Assembly (NCBI GenBank): GCA_016458225.1
Contig: JAEMGR010000005.1
Location: forward strand, 124,001 to 188,000
Reading direction: 5' to 3'
Source of the DNA: Myxococcaceae bacterium JPH2
GTDB lineage: Bacteria; Myxococcota; Myxococcia; Myxococcales; Myxococcaceae
DNA length: 64,000 nucleotides
The position numbers were made by a program, and so were the translations under genes. Positions 35,099-43,718 of this stretch are shown here, piece by piece. Within the stretch, counting starts at the first letter, position 1. Every line of letters starts with the position of its first letter. The notes under the pieces were generated by a model. That model saw only the letters and a program-made list of their open reading frames with translations, was not told where the DNA came from and made no database searches.

Positions 35099-36934
35099 TC
35101 ACAGGCGGTACTGATTCACGATGGAGCTGACGTCATGCGACGCGGAGGTGAGGCGCGCGGCGGCGACGGCGCTCGTGGCCACGCGCTCGACGGTCTCGTC
35201 CGCGAGGGTCGTCAGGTCACTGAGCGCGGCGAAGAGCTCCGCGATGCCGGCGTCCTGCTGGCTCACCGTCTCCGCGATGCTGCGCACGGCCTGACTGTTG
35301 TTCTGGATGAGGGTGGCGAGCGCACGAAGGCTCTCCCCCGCGGCGCGGACCTGCTCCAGCCCGCCCTCCACCTCGCGAGAGCCGCCCTCGCTGGTCCGCA
35401 CCGTCTCGGAGATGGCCTTGCCGATGTCCGCGAGGATGGTCTGCACGCGCGCCGTGGCACTGGCGGACTGGTCCGCGAGTGACCGCATCTGCCGAGCCAC
35501 CACCGCGAAGGCGCGACCGGACTCGCCGCTGCGCGCCGCTTCGATGGCCGCGTTGAGCGCGAGCACGTTCGACTGGTCCGCCAGGTCCTTCACCGTCCCG
35601 GTGATGTCCCCCACCTGCCGCGTGCGCTGCTGAAGCCCCGTCACCGTGTTGAAGATGCGGTCGACATGCGAGCGGATGTGCGTGAGTCCCCCCACGCTGC
35701 CCGCCAGCGCGGACTCGCCCGCCTGCCCCAGCGCCCCGGCCTGCTCAGCCTCGCGGAGCACGCCCGTGGCGCGCTGCGCGGCGGCGCGAGAACTCTGCTG
35801 GAGGTTCTTCGCGGCGATCTGCGTCTGGTGGAGCGCGGCCGCCTGCCGAGTCACCGCGAGGTTCTGATCCGACGCGGACGTGGCCAGCTCCAACGCCGTG
35901 GCCTCCAGCTCCTGCGCCGAGCCGCGCAACGCCAGCAGCACCGAACGCAGCCGCGCCATCATCTCCGCGAACGAGGACGCGAGCTGTCCAATCTCGCCCG
36001 TCGAGCGCACGTCCAACGTGCGGCTGAAGTCCCCTTCCGCGACCACGCGCGCGGCGGCCTCTCGCAGCGCGCTCAGCGGAGCCATCACGCGGCGCACCAA
36101 CAGGAAGATGACCACGCCCGCGATGGCCGCCGTCACACAGCCGAGCAGGACGATGAGCCCCAGCGTCGAGCGCAGCCGAGCCAGCTCCAGCTTCGCGCTC
36201 CGGGCCAGCACCAACTCGATGCCGTCACCCACCGCCACCCGAGTCACCCGCAGCGGCACCCCGGCCAACTCCAGCTCGCTCACCGAGGCACTCGCCTGCG
36301 CGGGCAGGTTGCCCAACAGCGCGTCCGGCGCGCCAGACGTGAAGGCATGCGCCACCAGCTTCGGCCCCAGATGAAGCACGGGCTCCACGCCCGCGCGCTG
36401 CTGATGCAGCCGGCGCAACAACGCGCTCCCGAGCTGGGTCCCCACCACGACGTGCCCCACCGTGCGCCCACCCTCCTCCACCGCCTGGGACACGGCCTGG
36501 TAGGGCTCGCCCGCGAACGTGATGAGCGCGAGCCCCTCGCGACGCAGAAGCTGTCCGAGCCCTGTCACCGCCCCATCCCGACTGCCCGCCAGCAGCGCGC
36601 CATCCGCGCCCGCCAGGAGCAGCACGTCCACGCCGAGCAAGTCTCGCTGTGCTCGCGCATGGGCCTGGAGCGTCTTCACCTCGGCCACGCCCCGCGTCAG
36701 CTCCGCGCGCAGCACCGGCCCCGCGGACGCGGCGCGAGCCACCGCCACGAGGGCCCGCTCCTCCTGCTCCTGCAAGGCGTTCCACGCCGCCTCGTCCTGC
36801 TCCAGGCTGGAGGCCAGCCCCGCGTTCATCCGCGAGCGCAGCGACATGCCCGTGAGCACGACGCTGCCCGCGGTGAGGACCAGGAAGACGAGGATGAAAG
36901 CCGCCGTCAAGCGCGCGGCGAGGCTGAGCGTCAT
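35099..36934 (-). CDS. Methyl-accepting chemotaxis protein
   Basis: 611 residues. TM1 at about 8-30, a periplasmic sensor of about 225 residues (likely a single CACHE-type domain, with AQRDLLGVDVLLLAGADGAL), TM2 at about 255-278 (LIVLLGCVTAAIAGVVIFLL), a HAMP domain (about 279-335), then the four-helix signalling domain. The kinase-control tip reads AIEAARSGESGRAFAVVAR at about 461-480, conserved, though the next helix has QMRSLADQS instead of EVRxLAxRS. No CheR/CheB tether pentapeptide at the C-terminus. It is an orphan: no che genes are near. Ligand unknown. Confidence 0.92.
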   Translation of the reverse strand: MTLSLAARLTAAFILVFLVLTAGSVVLTGMSLRSRMNAGLASSLEQDEAAWNALQEQEERALVAVARAASAGPVLRAELTRGVAEVKTLQAHARAQRDLLGVDVLLLAGADGALLAGSRDGAVTGLGQLLRREGLALITFAGEPYQAVSQAVEEGGRTVGHVVVGTQLGSALLRRLHQQRAGVEPVLHLGPKLVAHAFTSGAPDALLGNLPAQASASVSELELAGVPLRVTRVAVGDGIELVLARSAKLELARLRSTLGLIVLLGCVTAAIAGVVIFLLVRRVMAPLSALREAAARVVAEGDFSRTLDVRSTGEIGQLASSFAEMMARLRSVLLALRGSAQELEATALELATSASDQNLAVTRQAAALHQTQIAAKNLQQSSRAAAQRATGVLREAEQAGALGQAGESALAGSVGGLTHIRSHVDRIFNTVTGLQQRTRQVGDITGTVKDLADQSNVLALNAAIEAARSGESGRAFAVVARQMRSLADQSASATARVQTILADIGKAISETVRTSEGGSREVEGGLEQVRAAGESLRALATLIQNNSQAVRSIAETVSQQDAGIAELFAALSDLTTLADETVERVATSAVAAARLTSASHDVSSIVNQYRL

Positions 36935-37109
36935 ATGCGACGGTGCTCGGGCTGGAAGTGAGACGCCAGAGGAGGGGGGAAGCGCAGACTATCCCGGAAG
37001 CGGAGAAATGTTGAGGGATGCACGCAGTCCCCGAGCACCCCGTCCGCGCACGGGCCCTCGCCACCCGGGCGGGTCCAGGACGACGACCCCGCAGCCTCCT
37101 CCCTGGGTC

Positions 37110-37853
37110 TCAGGCCTCCGGCACGCGCAGCACGACCGCGGTGATGTTGTCGCGTCCTCCCGCCTCGAAGGCCGCGCTCACCAGCGCATCACAGGCCTCT
37201 TGCGCGGTGGCGGCATGGAGGCGCGGCACCAACCCGTCCAGGCCCAGCGGCTCATAGAGACCATCCGAGCAGAGCAGGAACACGTCCCCGGTGCGCGCAT
37301 CGAGCCGCTGGACCGTGGGCTCGGCGTTGTCCGTGCCCAGGGCCCGCGTGATGAGGTGCCGGAGATTCGCGGGTCCGCCGGGAGGCTCCATGCCCGCCGC
37401 GCGCAGCTCCTCGATGAGCGAGTGGTCCCGCGTGAGGGCCTCCAGCTTCCCATCGCGCAGGCGATACAGCCGACTGTCGCCCACGTGCACCACCGCGGCG
37501 CCATGCTCGCCCACCGCCAGCGCCACCACCGTGGAGGCCATCTCCCGGAGGCGCCCCACCCGTTGTGCAATCAAGTTGCGTTGGGCCAGCGCGGCGCACG
37601 CGGCCAACATGTTCTCCTCGCGACTCCTGCGAGGGTCCACCGCGTCCGGCCACGTCGCGTCCCGGTCCTTCTCCAGCCGCAGCCCGAGCCCCGCGAAGGT
37701 GTCCACCACGCAGCGGCTCGCCACCTCACCGCCCTCTTGACCGCCCAGCCCGTCCGCCACGACGAACAACCCCAGTTCCGGCAGGACACAGTAGGCATCC
37801 TCGTTGTGTGGCCGCCGGCCGACATGGGTCTGTCCCGCGCTGTCGATTCGCAT
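37110..37853 (-). CDS. PP2C-family serine/threonine protein phosphatase
   Basis: 247 residues from ATG 37853, fixed by a GAGGAGG Shine-Dalgarno 9 nt upstream; the frame runs open to 38186 without family similarity. The metal-binding motifs of bacterial PP2C (PPM) are complete: HNEDAY at 16-21, VADGLGG at 32-38 with Asp34, GDSRLYR in the middle, LLCSDGLYEPL, and GGRDNITAVV near the end. It dephosphorylates Ser/Thr sites made by Hanks-type kinases, which are abundant in myxobacteria; none is encoded in this window, so its substrate is unknown. Confidence 0.93.
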   Translation of the reverse strand: MRIDSAGQTHVGRRPHNEDAYCVLPELGLFVVADGLGGQEGGEVASRCVVDTFAGLGLRLEKDRDATWPDAVDPRRSREENMLAACAALAQRNLIAQRVGRLREMASTVVALAVGEHGAAVVHVGDSRLYRLRDGKLEALTRDHSLIEELRAAGMEPPGGPANLRHLITRALGTDNAEPTVQRLDARTGDVFLLCSDGLYEPLGLDGLVPRLHAATAQEACDALVSAAFEAGGRDNITAVVLRVPEA

Positions 37854-38236
37854 GACTGCTGCCTCCTCGTTGCGCTCCCACCCAGCAAGCGGGAGGCCAC
37901 CGACCGCATTCGCCCGGCCTGGGGACGCGGTCCCTGTTCCTGCCCTCCAAGACGCACCGATGCCATGTTCCTCCGACATGAGCGCCCCACCTGTCAGGAG
38001 TCGGACGATGGCGGCGCTCGGGCGTCTACACTCGCCCTCATGCGTGGGGGGAGCCCCCCAACATGTGTTCACGACCCAACGTTTCCCGCACCGCGTCGCG
38101 AGGAGAGGAGCACCGCTCCCATTCATCACACGCCGGGTCCCGGGCGCGCCATCACGCGTCGCGCCTAGCAACTTCCCCTCGCCCACGACGACAATCCGAT
38201 GCGGCCCGTCTTGCGCGCCGCCACCGAGGTGACCGA
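37854..38236. other. 383-bp gap between divergent genes, nothing recognised
   Basis: Separates the PP2C gene (minus) from the acidic protein gene (plus). The only structure noticed is the inverted repeat GGGGGGAGCCCCCC at 38046-38059. Open frames here are extensions of the neighbouring genes and look non-coding. No clear -35/-10 pair was recognised, though promoters for both genes should be here. Confidence 0.4.
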
Positions 38237-39208
38237 ATGAGCTCCGTCCGCCGACTGCCCTCCGGTATCGCCTCGCCCGCGACGCGATCCATCGCGGAGT
38301 ACGAGGTCACGACCCCCATCCGCCACGAGCCGCCCGCGCCCGTCCCCGCGGTTCGCCATGGCTTCTCCGACGCCAGCGACTTCCAGGCCGGGGAGGATGA
38401 CCTGGCGCCGCTGCTGGAGGGCCACGACGTGTCGGGCGCGACGGACGCGGGGCCTGGCGCCGACGCCATGGGACCGCCGCCCGCGGCCTCTCACCTGCTG
38501 GAGCATGCGCAGCTGCGCACCCTGGCGGGCATCAGCGACTTCGAGTCCTCGCGGCCTCGCTACGCGCAGGTTCTGGGCAGCCCCCAACCCTTGGCGGCGT
38601 CGCCCTCCCCGCTCCCGAGCTTCCGGCCCACGGCCATGCCTCCGCGCGAGGCTTATGCGAGCGAGCTGAACCCGCTCGACATCCTGTCCCCCGAAGCTGC
38701 TGCCTGGGAGTTGCAGAACCTGGACACCTCCACGCCCACCGTGGATGAGCCCGAGGATCTGCTCTTCATGCTGGAGCCGCCCGGCACCAGCGACCTGGAC
38801 AGCCTCTCCATGGAGCTGGGGCTCGACGACCTCGATGACGAGTCCGGGTTCGAAGCCGAAGGCTCGCTCGACGCGAACGGCGAGACGCCTGACTTCCTCG
38901 CGGACGTCAACGACGTGTCCGCGCCGGAGCCCGAGTTCCTCGCGGACTCCACCGATGTCGCGGCTCCCGTCCAGGAGCCCATCGCGCAGGAGGCCGCGTT
39001 CGAAGCAGCCGCACCCATGGAGTCATCCGCGTCCTCCGCGATGGAGGAGTCACCGTCAGGGACTTTCGCGACCGAAGCGGCAGCGGTCATGACGGCGCAG
39101 CTATCCGAGGAGACTCACGCCGCCTCGCTCACGAAGACAGCGTCCGAAGCAAGTTCGCATCCCGCGCCCTCGAGCGCAGGGGACGAGGTCACGACTCGCG
39201 AGTCGTGA
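38237..39208 (+). CDS. Acidic, low-complexity hypothetical protein
   Basis: 323 residues from ATG 38237 (GAGG 10 nt upstream). Rich in Ala, Glu, Asp, Pro and Ser; no signal peptide or membrane segment; likely disordered. Contains a Leu/Asp-rich stretch (DLDSLSMELGLDDLDDESG, near 195-213) and a twice-repeated phrase (PDFLADVNDVSAPEP / PEFLADSTDVAAPVQ). Similar disordered acidic proteins in myxobacteria accompany kinase or motility scaffolds, but there is no direct evidence here. Divergent from the PP2C gene. No family recognised. Confidence 0.65.
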   Translation: MSSVRRLPSGIASPATRSIAEYEVTTPIRHEPPAPVPAVRHGFSDASDFQAGEDDLAPLLEGHDVSGATDAGPGADAMGPPPAASHLLEHAQLRTLAGISDFESSRPRYAQVLGSPQPLAASPSPLPSFRPTAMPPREAYASELNPLDILSPEAAAWELQNLDTSTPTVDEPEDLLFMLEPPGTSDLDSLSMELGLDDLDDESGFEAEGSLDANGETPDFLADVNDVSAPEPEFLADSTDVAAPVQEPIAQEAAFEAAAPMESSASSAMEESPSGTFATEAAAVMTAQLSEETHAASLTKTASEASSHPAPSSAGDEVTTRES

Positions 39209-39333
39209 GGCACGAGCACGCTCGTCCCTCGTTCGGATGAGGCAGCGTCGCGCGAGCATTGGCCTGATGCGCGGGTCGTGCCGCGCTGCGAAGTCCCGTA
39301 GCGAGCGAGCCCTGAGTCTTGCGCTCCGCGACC

Positions 39334-40854
39334 TCAATGCTTGCGCGGCGGGTCATCGACTTGTGGCTCGGGCGTGTCTCCCCGGGCCGGCGGCTCCTTC
39401 TTCGGCGCAGGCTCGTTCTTCGTGTCGGAGTCCTGCCGCGCTGGGGGTTCCTTCTGGGCCGGAGGCTCCTTCTTCGGCGCGGGCTCGTTCTTCGTGTCGG
39501 AGTCCTGCCGCGCTGGGGGTTCCTTCTGGGCCGGAGGCTCCTTCTTCGGCGCGGGTGCCGGAGTCCCCGTGGAGTCGCGTTGCTTCTTCGCCTCGTCGAC
39601 GTCCTGGGTCAGCCGGTTGATGTAGCGCGTGCGCTCCTCGCTCTGCCACTCGGCGGGCGAGAAGGCCGTGGGGACGTACTCGCGCGTGGTGTGCACCGGA
39701 CCTCGCAACGTGGCCATCAGCTCGCGATCCGGATCCCCCGACTCCTTGAGCAAGAAGCCGTCCACGTCGCGCAACAGCAGCGGGAACGTGGGCGCTTCAT
39801 CGATGATGAGCTTTCCAAAGACAGTCAGCTTCACCTCGTGCGAGCCCTCGGGCAGCTCCTCGTTGAAGGACACATAGGCAAAGGCCACACCGCTCTCGTC
39901 ATCCAGTCTCCCCGACACGACATACCGTCCTGCCTTTCGGACCTGGATGCCGAGATAGAGCTGGAGTGAGCCGTTCTCGATCACCTCGCGCACCTTGCGG
40001 GTGAAGGTGGCCGGAGCCGCGGGCGTGTAGAGAATGTCGAAGAAGCTGGAGTCCTCCACCTGCCCCGAGCGCACGCGCACGTCCACGCGCAGCGTTCCCG
40101 AGTACAGCGGGAAGCCCTGGCGAGAGGGCTGGAAGCGCCCGGTGATGACGCCGTCTGCCGCCCGCGCATCGCCGTCCGCGCCATCATCCGCGAACGCGAG
40201 CGGCACGCCTTTCACGCCCCCCGAGCCCGGCACGTGCTCTGCTTCATGCGCGACGGCGGACACCACCTCGCAGGGGCGCGGCGTGTGGCGTTCGTCCTCG
40301 CAGGCCACGCTGAAGAGCACCGACTCATCGCCGACGACGAAGACCTTGTCTTGCTTGAGCCGCATCTGCACATCCGAGACGCTGTCTCCCGAACCGCTGC
40401 GGCTCACCAGTCGCCGCGTGCGCTCGGGCTCGGGCAACTCCATCTGGTCCGGATGCTCGCGGCTCGGACGCGAGTCGGGGGGATAGCGCGTGGCCGCGAC
40501 ATACGACTCGAGCGTGCGCTGGGCGCGCTCCAGGCGCGTCTCCCACAGCGCGCGGCGCTCCTCGCGCTCCCGCTCCTCCTGGCTCATCGCGGCCACGCTC
40601 GCAGCGGAGCCATTCGAGGAGGGTGGCCCCCCTCGCGTCGGAGCACCCGGGGAGGGGCGCTCGTCTCGCGAGGATGGGGCCGCATCGACGGGCGGCGAGG
40701 ACTCAGACTCCGCGACAGCGCCGACTCCGCGGCTCCACCACACCACGGCCCCCAGGATTGCGAGCGCCAGTGGGAGGAACACGAGTCGCCAGCCGCCACC
40801 TCGCGACCGCGACGACGCGGAAACGGTGCCATCGGGAGTCATGGAGTCCTTCAT
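39334..40854 (-). CDS. Single-pass membrane protein with 24-residue C-terminal repeats
   Basis: 506 residues. A short cytoplasmic start is followed by one transmembrane helix at about 25-42 (LVFLPLALAILGAVVWW), a Pro/Ser/Gly linker, and an extracytoplasmic part. About 165-390 is beta-rich (VLFSVACEDERHTP, TLRVDVRVRSGQ, RYVVSGRLDDESGVAFAYVS), like an immunoglobulin-type or beta-sandwich domain. The C-terminus has two and a partial copy of KKEPPAQKEPPARQDSDTKN, a charged Pro-rich wall- or envelope-spanning spacer. Function unknown. It ends 10 bp before the start side of the secreted hydrolase-like gene's stop, same strand. Confidence 0.7.
   Translation of the reverse strand: MKDSMTPDGTVSASSRSRGGGWRLVFLPLALAILGAVVWWSRGVGAVAESESSPPVDAAPSSRDERPSPGAPTRGGPPSSNGSAASVAAMSQEEREREERRALWETRLERAQRTLESYVAATRYPPDSRPSREHPDQMELPEPERTRRLVSRSGSGDSVSDVQMRLKQDKVFVVGDESVLFSVACEDERHTPRPCEVVSAVAHEAEHVPGSGGVKGVPLAFADDGADGDARAADGVITGRFQPSRQGFPLYSGTLRVDVRVRSGQVEDSSFFDILYTPAAPATFTRKVREVIENGSLQLYLGIQVRKAGRYVVSGRLDDESGVAFAYVSFNEELPEGSHEVKLTVFGKLIIDEAPTFPLLLRDVDGFLLKESGDPDRELMATLRGPVHTTREYVPTAFSPAEWQSEERTRYINRLTQDVDEAKKQRDSTGTPAPAPKKEPPAQKEPPARQDSDTKNEPAPKKEPPAQKEPPARQDSDTKNEPAPKKEPPARGDTPEPQVDDPPRKH
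39384..39554. repeat. 72-bp direct repeat, two full copies plus a partial third
   Basis: Copies begin at 39384, 39456 and 39528 (period 72 bp, coding 24 residues). Copies one and two differ by only a few bases (GGCGCAGG versus GGCGCGGG and CGGCGG versus CGGAGG). In-frame copy-number change is possible. Lies at the 3' end of the single-pass membrane protein gene. Confidence 0.9.
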
Positions 40855-40863
40855 GCCCGCGCG

Positions 40864-41748
40864 CTAGTAGGCGTACGTCACCATGTCCGCGCGGACCTTG
40901 GAGACAATGCCACCCCAGTTGCCGTTGGCGTAGTGGTTGACCGATTCGCCGTCGTCGCGGAAGTCCACGCTGTGGTTGGTCCACTTGGCGCGGCCATCGC
41001 TGCACGCGGCCGTGCCCGTGTTGAGCGTGCCGCCGCAGAACCAGTCACCCGGGTTGCAGTACGACCCCCCGGAGCTGCCAGACACGCCGCCCGTCGAGTG
41101 GTACGCGACGGCCTCGTCATCCTGCCCGGGGAGGATGCCCGAGTAGAGCGTGCCCTTCGCCGCCGCGAACATGTAGAGCCACACGTTGCGCGTGGTGTTG
41201 TGGTTGTACATGGCGCGCGCGGTGGTGGTGACCAGGTCGCTCACCAGCGGCTCGCTCACGGCCCACTCGCCCACGTCCGCCAGCTCGCTGCCGCCGCCCG
41301 CGCCCGAGGCCACGTCCACCCACCGGATGTTCCAGCCGGTCTGCGTGCTGCCATCCAGGTTGCCGCACACGCCGCTGGAGTTGGGAGACGCGTTCTTCTT
41401 CGTGCGCGTGGAGCCGCCGTAGAGCGACAGCGCGTAGCCGATCTGCAGGTCCCCCGCCGAGTGCGCGGCGATGTAGCACCAGTTGTCGCCGGTGCAGAAG
41501 CAGTCCAGCGCGTCGCGGATGCGGCCGTTCTCGTTGCCGACGCGCTGCGTGCCGTTCCAGTTCACCGCCTTCTTGTTCACTCCCGCTGCCGTGCTGGCCG
41601 GGCCCCAATAGCTGAAGTCGTTGTAGTTGCCGGCCTGAGTCCCGCCACCGTTTCGACCATGAATCCAGAGCGTGTAGTTGGTGGCAGCGGCTTCCGTGCC
41701 CACGAGCATCACCGCGGCAGCCACGGCCGCACCGAACAGCGTCTTCAT
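40864..41748 (-). CDS. Secreted Cys-rich hydrolase-like protein
   Basis: 294 residues from ATG 41748 (GGAGG 9-10 nt upstream; the longer frame to 41814 is not needed). Signal peptide MKTLFGAAVAAAVMLVGTEA with cleavage near AAA at 20-23. The mature protein opens with YTLWIHGRNGGG, like an alpha/beta-hydrolase oxyanion strand, and has YIAAHSAGD at 92-100, matching the lipase elbow (A/G)HSxG with Ser97. Eight or so cysteines (CFC, C, CG, YCNPGDWFC, C) suggest disulfides in an extracellular protein. Catalytic Asp/His were not pinned down. A secreted esterase/lipase is the best guess; a non-enzymatic role is possible. Confidence 0.68.
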   Translation of the reverse strand: MKTLFGAAVAAAVMLVGTEAAATNYTLWIHGRNGGGTQAGNYNDFSYWGPASTAAGVNKKAVNWNGTQRVGNENGRIRDALDCFCTGDNWCYIAAHSAGDLQIGYALSLYGGSTRTKKNASPNSSGVCGNLDGSTQTGWNIRWVDVASGAGGGSELADVGEWAVSEPLVSDLVTTTARAMYNHNTTRNVWLYMFAAAKGTLYSGILPGQDDEAVAYHSTGGVSGSSGGSYCNPGDWFCGGTLNTGTAACSDGRAKWTNHSVDFRDDGESVNHYANGNWGGIVSKVRADMVTYAY

Positions 41749-41908
41749 GCGAGTGCCTCCTGCACAGCCTCTCAGGGGGAGAGAGGACAATCCGCCCGGT
41801 TGCCCTCCGGGCAAGGGGGACGCAGTCTAGGTCTCGCGTTTGAAGAAATCGAGAACGGGGAAAACTTGCTGCTCAAGGAAGAACCGACGCGGTGCGGCAA
41901 ATGGCGGT

Positions 41909-43033
41909 TCAAGGGCGCGGCGGCTGCTGGATGAAGCGCTCCAGTCGCGCCAGCGCCTCGGGGAGGTTGTCGCGGCCCAAGCCCAGCCGGAAGTGATTGC
42001 CGGGAAAGTCATACACCTCGCCCGGCAGGAGCAGGACGCCCTCGCGCTCGACGAGCCGTTCGATGAAACGCGACACGGGCTCGCTTCCGAGCAGGCGCGG
42101 GAACGCGACGCTGCCCGCGCGCGGACGCACCCAGTGGAAGGTCTGCGGGTGGCGCGCGAAGAAGGCATCCAGCAACGCGAGGTTGCGAGTGAGCAGCGCG
42201 CGGCTTCGTGCGAGGACCTGCTCCTTCGCGCGCAGTGCCATCAACGCGAGCACCTCGCTGGGGGCGCTGTTGCAGATGGTCGTGTAGTCCTTGTAGGCCA
42301 TGAGGCGCTGCATCAGCGCCGCGTCCTTGGACGCAAGCCAGCCGACGCGCAGGCCCGCGAGGCCGAACGCCTTGGACATGACGCCCAGGCTGAGTCCGCG
42401 CGTGAAGCGCGTCGCGGCGGCGGGCAGCAGGTCGCGCGGCTCGTACTCCAGCAGCCGGTAGACCTCGTCGGACAGGAGGTAGATGCCGCGCTCCTCCGCG
42501 AGCGCGCACAGCGCCTCGAACGTGGCCGCGTCCGGCAGCGCGCCCGTGGGGTTGTGGGGGAAGTTGACGACGATGAGCCGCGTGTTCGGGCGCAGCTCGC
42601 GGCGCAGCGCCTCCACATCCAACGCCCAGCCGTTCTCCTCGCGCAGCGCGTGCAGCGTCACCTCGGCGCCGGTGGCGCGCGCCACCTCGTGCAGGGACTG
42701 GTAGCCCGGCCACGTGACGACGACGTGGCTGCCCGGCCCGAGCAGCACGTTCATCAAGATGAAGACAGCTTCCTGGGCGCCCGCGAAGGTGAGCACGTCG
42801 CCTGCGGACAGACCGGGATAGAGCCCGGCGATGGCCTCGCGCAGGGCAGGCAGGCCGGTGGACTCCGTGTAGCCGAGCGTCAATCCCTCCCATCGAGCGA
42901 GCGAGTCCGGGTCCGCGAGCGCCAGCAAGTCCTTCTGCCGCCAGCCCTCGATGTCCGACGAGCACAGCAGGTAGGGCGCGGCGAACTCCCAGCGCGCGAA
43001 GTACCGCTCCAGCTTGAAGTCGGGGATGTGCAT
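41909..43033 (-). CDS. PLP-dependent aminotransferase, class I/II
   Basis: 374 residues of fold-type I. LTLGYTESTGLPALREAIA at 51-69 and AGAQEAVF position the cofactor phosphate loop; NFPHNPTG at 157-164, SDEVY at 188-192 (Asp189 to PLP nitrogen) and SKAFGLAGLRVGW with PLP lysine Lys221 are intact. Similar proteins are annotated broadly as aminotransferases, some acting on amino acids such as arginine-derived or capreomycidine-type substrates; the substrate cannot be told. An open frame extends to 43924, but family similarity starts at ATG 43033. Followed downstream by 160 bp of gap before the secreted hydrolase-like gene. Confidence 0.88.
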   Translation of the reverse strand: MHIPDFKLERYFARWEFAAPYLLCSSDIEGWRQKDLLALADPDSLARWEGLTLGYTESTGLPALREAIAGLYPGLSAGDVLTFAGAQEAVFILMNVLLGPGSHVVVTWPGYQSLHEVARATGAEVTLHALREENGWALDVEALRRELRPNTRLIVVNFPHNPTGALPDAATFEALCALAEERGIYLLSDEVYRLLEYEPRDLLPAAATRFTRGLSLGVMSKAFGLAGLRVGWLASKDAALMQRLMAYKDYTTICNSAPSEVLALMALRAKEQVLARSRALLTRNLALLDAFFARHPQTFHWVRPRAGSVAFPRLLGSEPVSRFIERLVEREGVLLLPGEVYDFPGNHFRLGLGRDNLPEALARLERFIQQPPRP

Positions 43034-43198
43034 GACGCGGCCAGCTCTCTTGGGGTCGGCCCTCCCGCCAGGGGAGGGGCTGCTTGGATGTGGCGCCGAC
43101 CGGACGGGCGAGCGACGGGTGGACGTGCCCGGGAAAGCCTGCGCCCCCCATGCATAGCTTGAGTCGCGTCCTCCTGAAGCCCTTTCGGCGGAGTCCGC

Positions 43199-43672
43199 AT
43201 GCCCACGCTCAACATCCCCCTCACGCTGCTCGACCCGGATGGCGGATGGGTGAATGCCCCGGTCCATGTCTCGGAACTCGACGGGCTGCCCGTCCTGCTC
43301 CACTTCTGGTCCATGGACTGCTCGGACTGCGCCAAGCAGTTCGACACGGTGAGTCAGTGGATGGAGGAGTTCGGTCCTCGGGGCCTGCGCGTCATCGGCG
43401 TGGACGTCACCCACTCGGCCCGCGAGCTGCGTGACACCAACGCCGTGGAGGCGTTCGCGCGAAAGCAGGGCCTGCACTACCCCATCGCGGTGGATGACGG
43501 CTCCATGGCCCGCGCCTACGACGTCCGCGAGCATCCCGCGTTCCTCGTGTTCGACGCGGAGTCGCGTCGGCTGCGCCACGTCTTCACCGGCCCCTCCGCG
43601 CTCCAGCGAGTCCGGCCCGTGCTGGAGCGCTACACGCAATACGAGCGCTCGGCCGCGGCGCCGCCTCCCTGA
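43199..43672 (+). CDS. Thioredoxin-fold (TlpA/ResA/peroxiredoxin-like) protein
   Basis: 157 residues with no signal peptide. LHFWSMDCSDCAKQF contains the redox pair Cys41-x2-Cys44, VIGVDVTHSARELRD and the cis-Pro region VREHPAFLVFD are typical of TlpA/AhpC-TSA folds. Likely a cytoplasmic thiol-disulfide oxidoreductase or thiol peroxidase. GGAG lies 8-9 nt before ATG 43199. The SDR gene follows on the same strand after 46 bp, so the two may be one transcript. Confidence 0.85.
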   Translation: MPTLNIPLTLLDPDGGWVNAPVHVSELDGLPVLLHFWSMDCSDCAKQFDTVSQWMEEFGPRGLRVIGVDVTHSARELRDTNAVEAFARKQGLHYPIAVDDGSMARAYDVREHPAFLVFDAESRRLRHVFTGPSALQRVRPVLERYTQYERSAAAPPP

Positions 43673-43718
43673 GTCCACACGGAGGCGCCTCTCCACCTCG
43701 CCACCGACGGAGTCCGAC

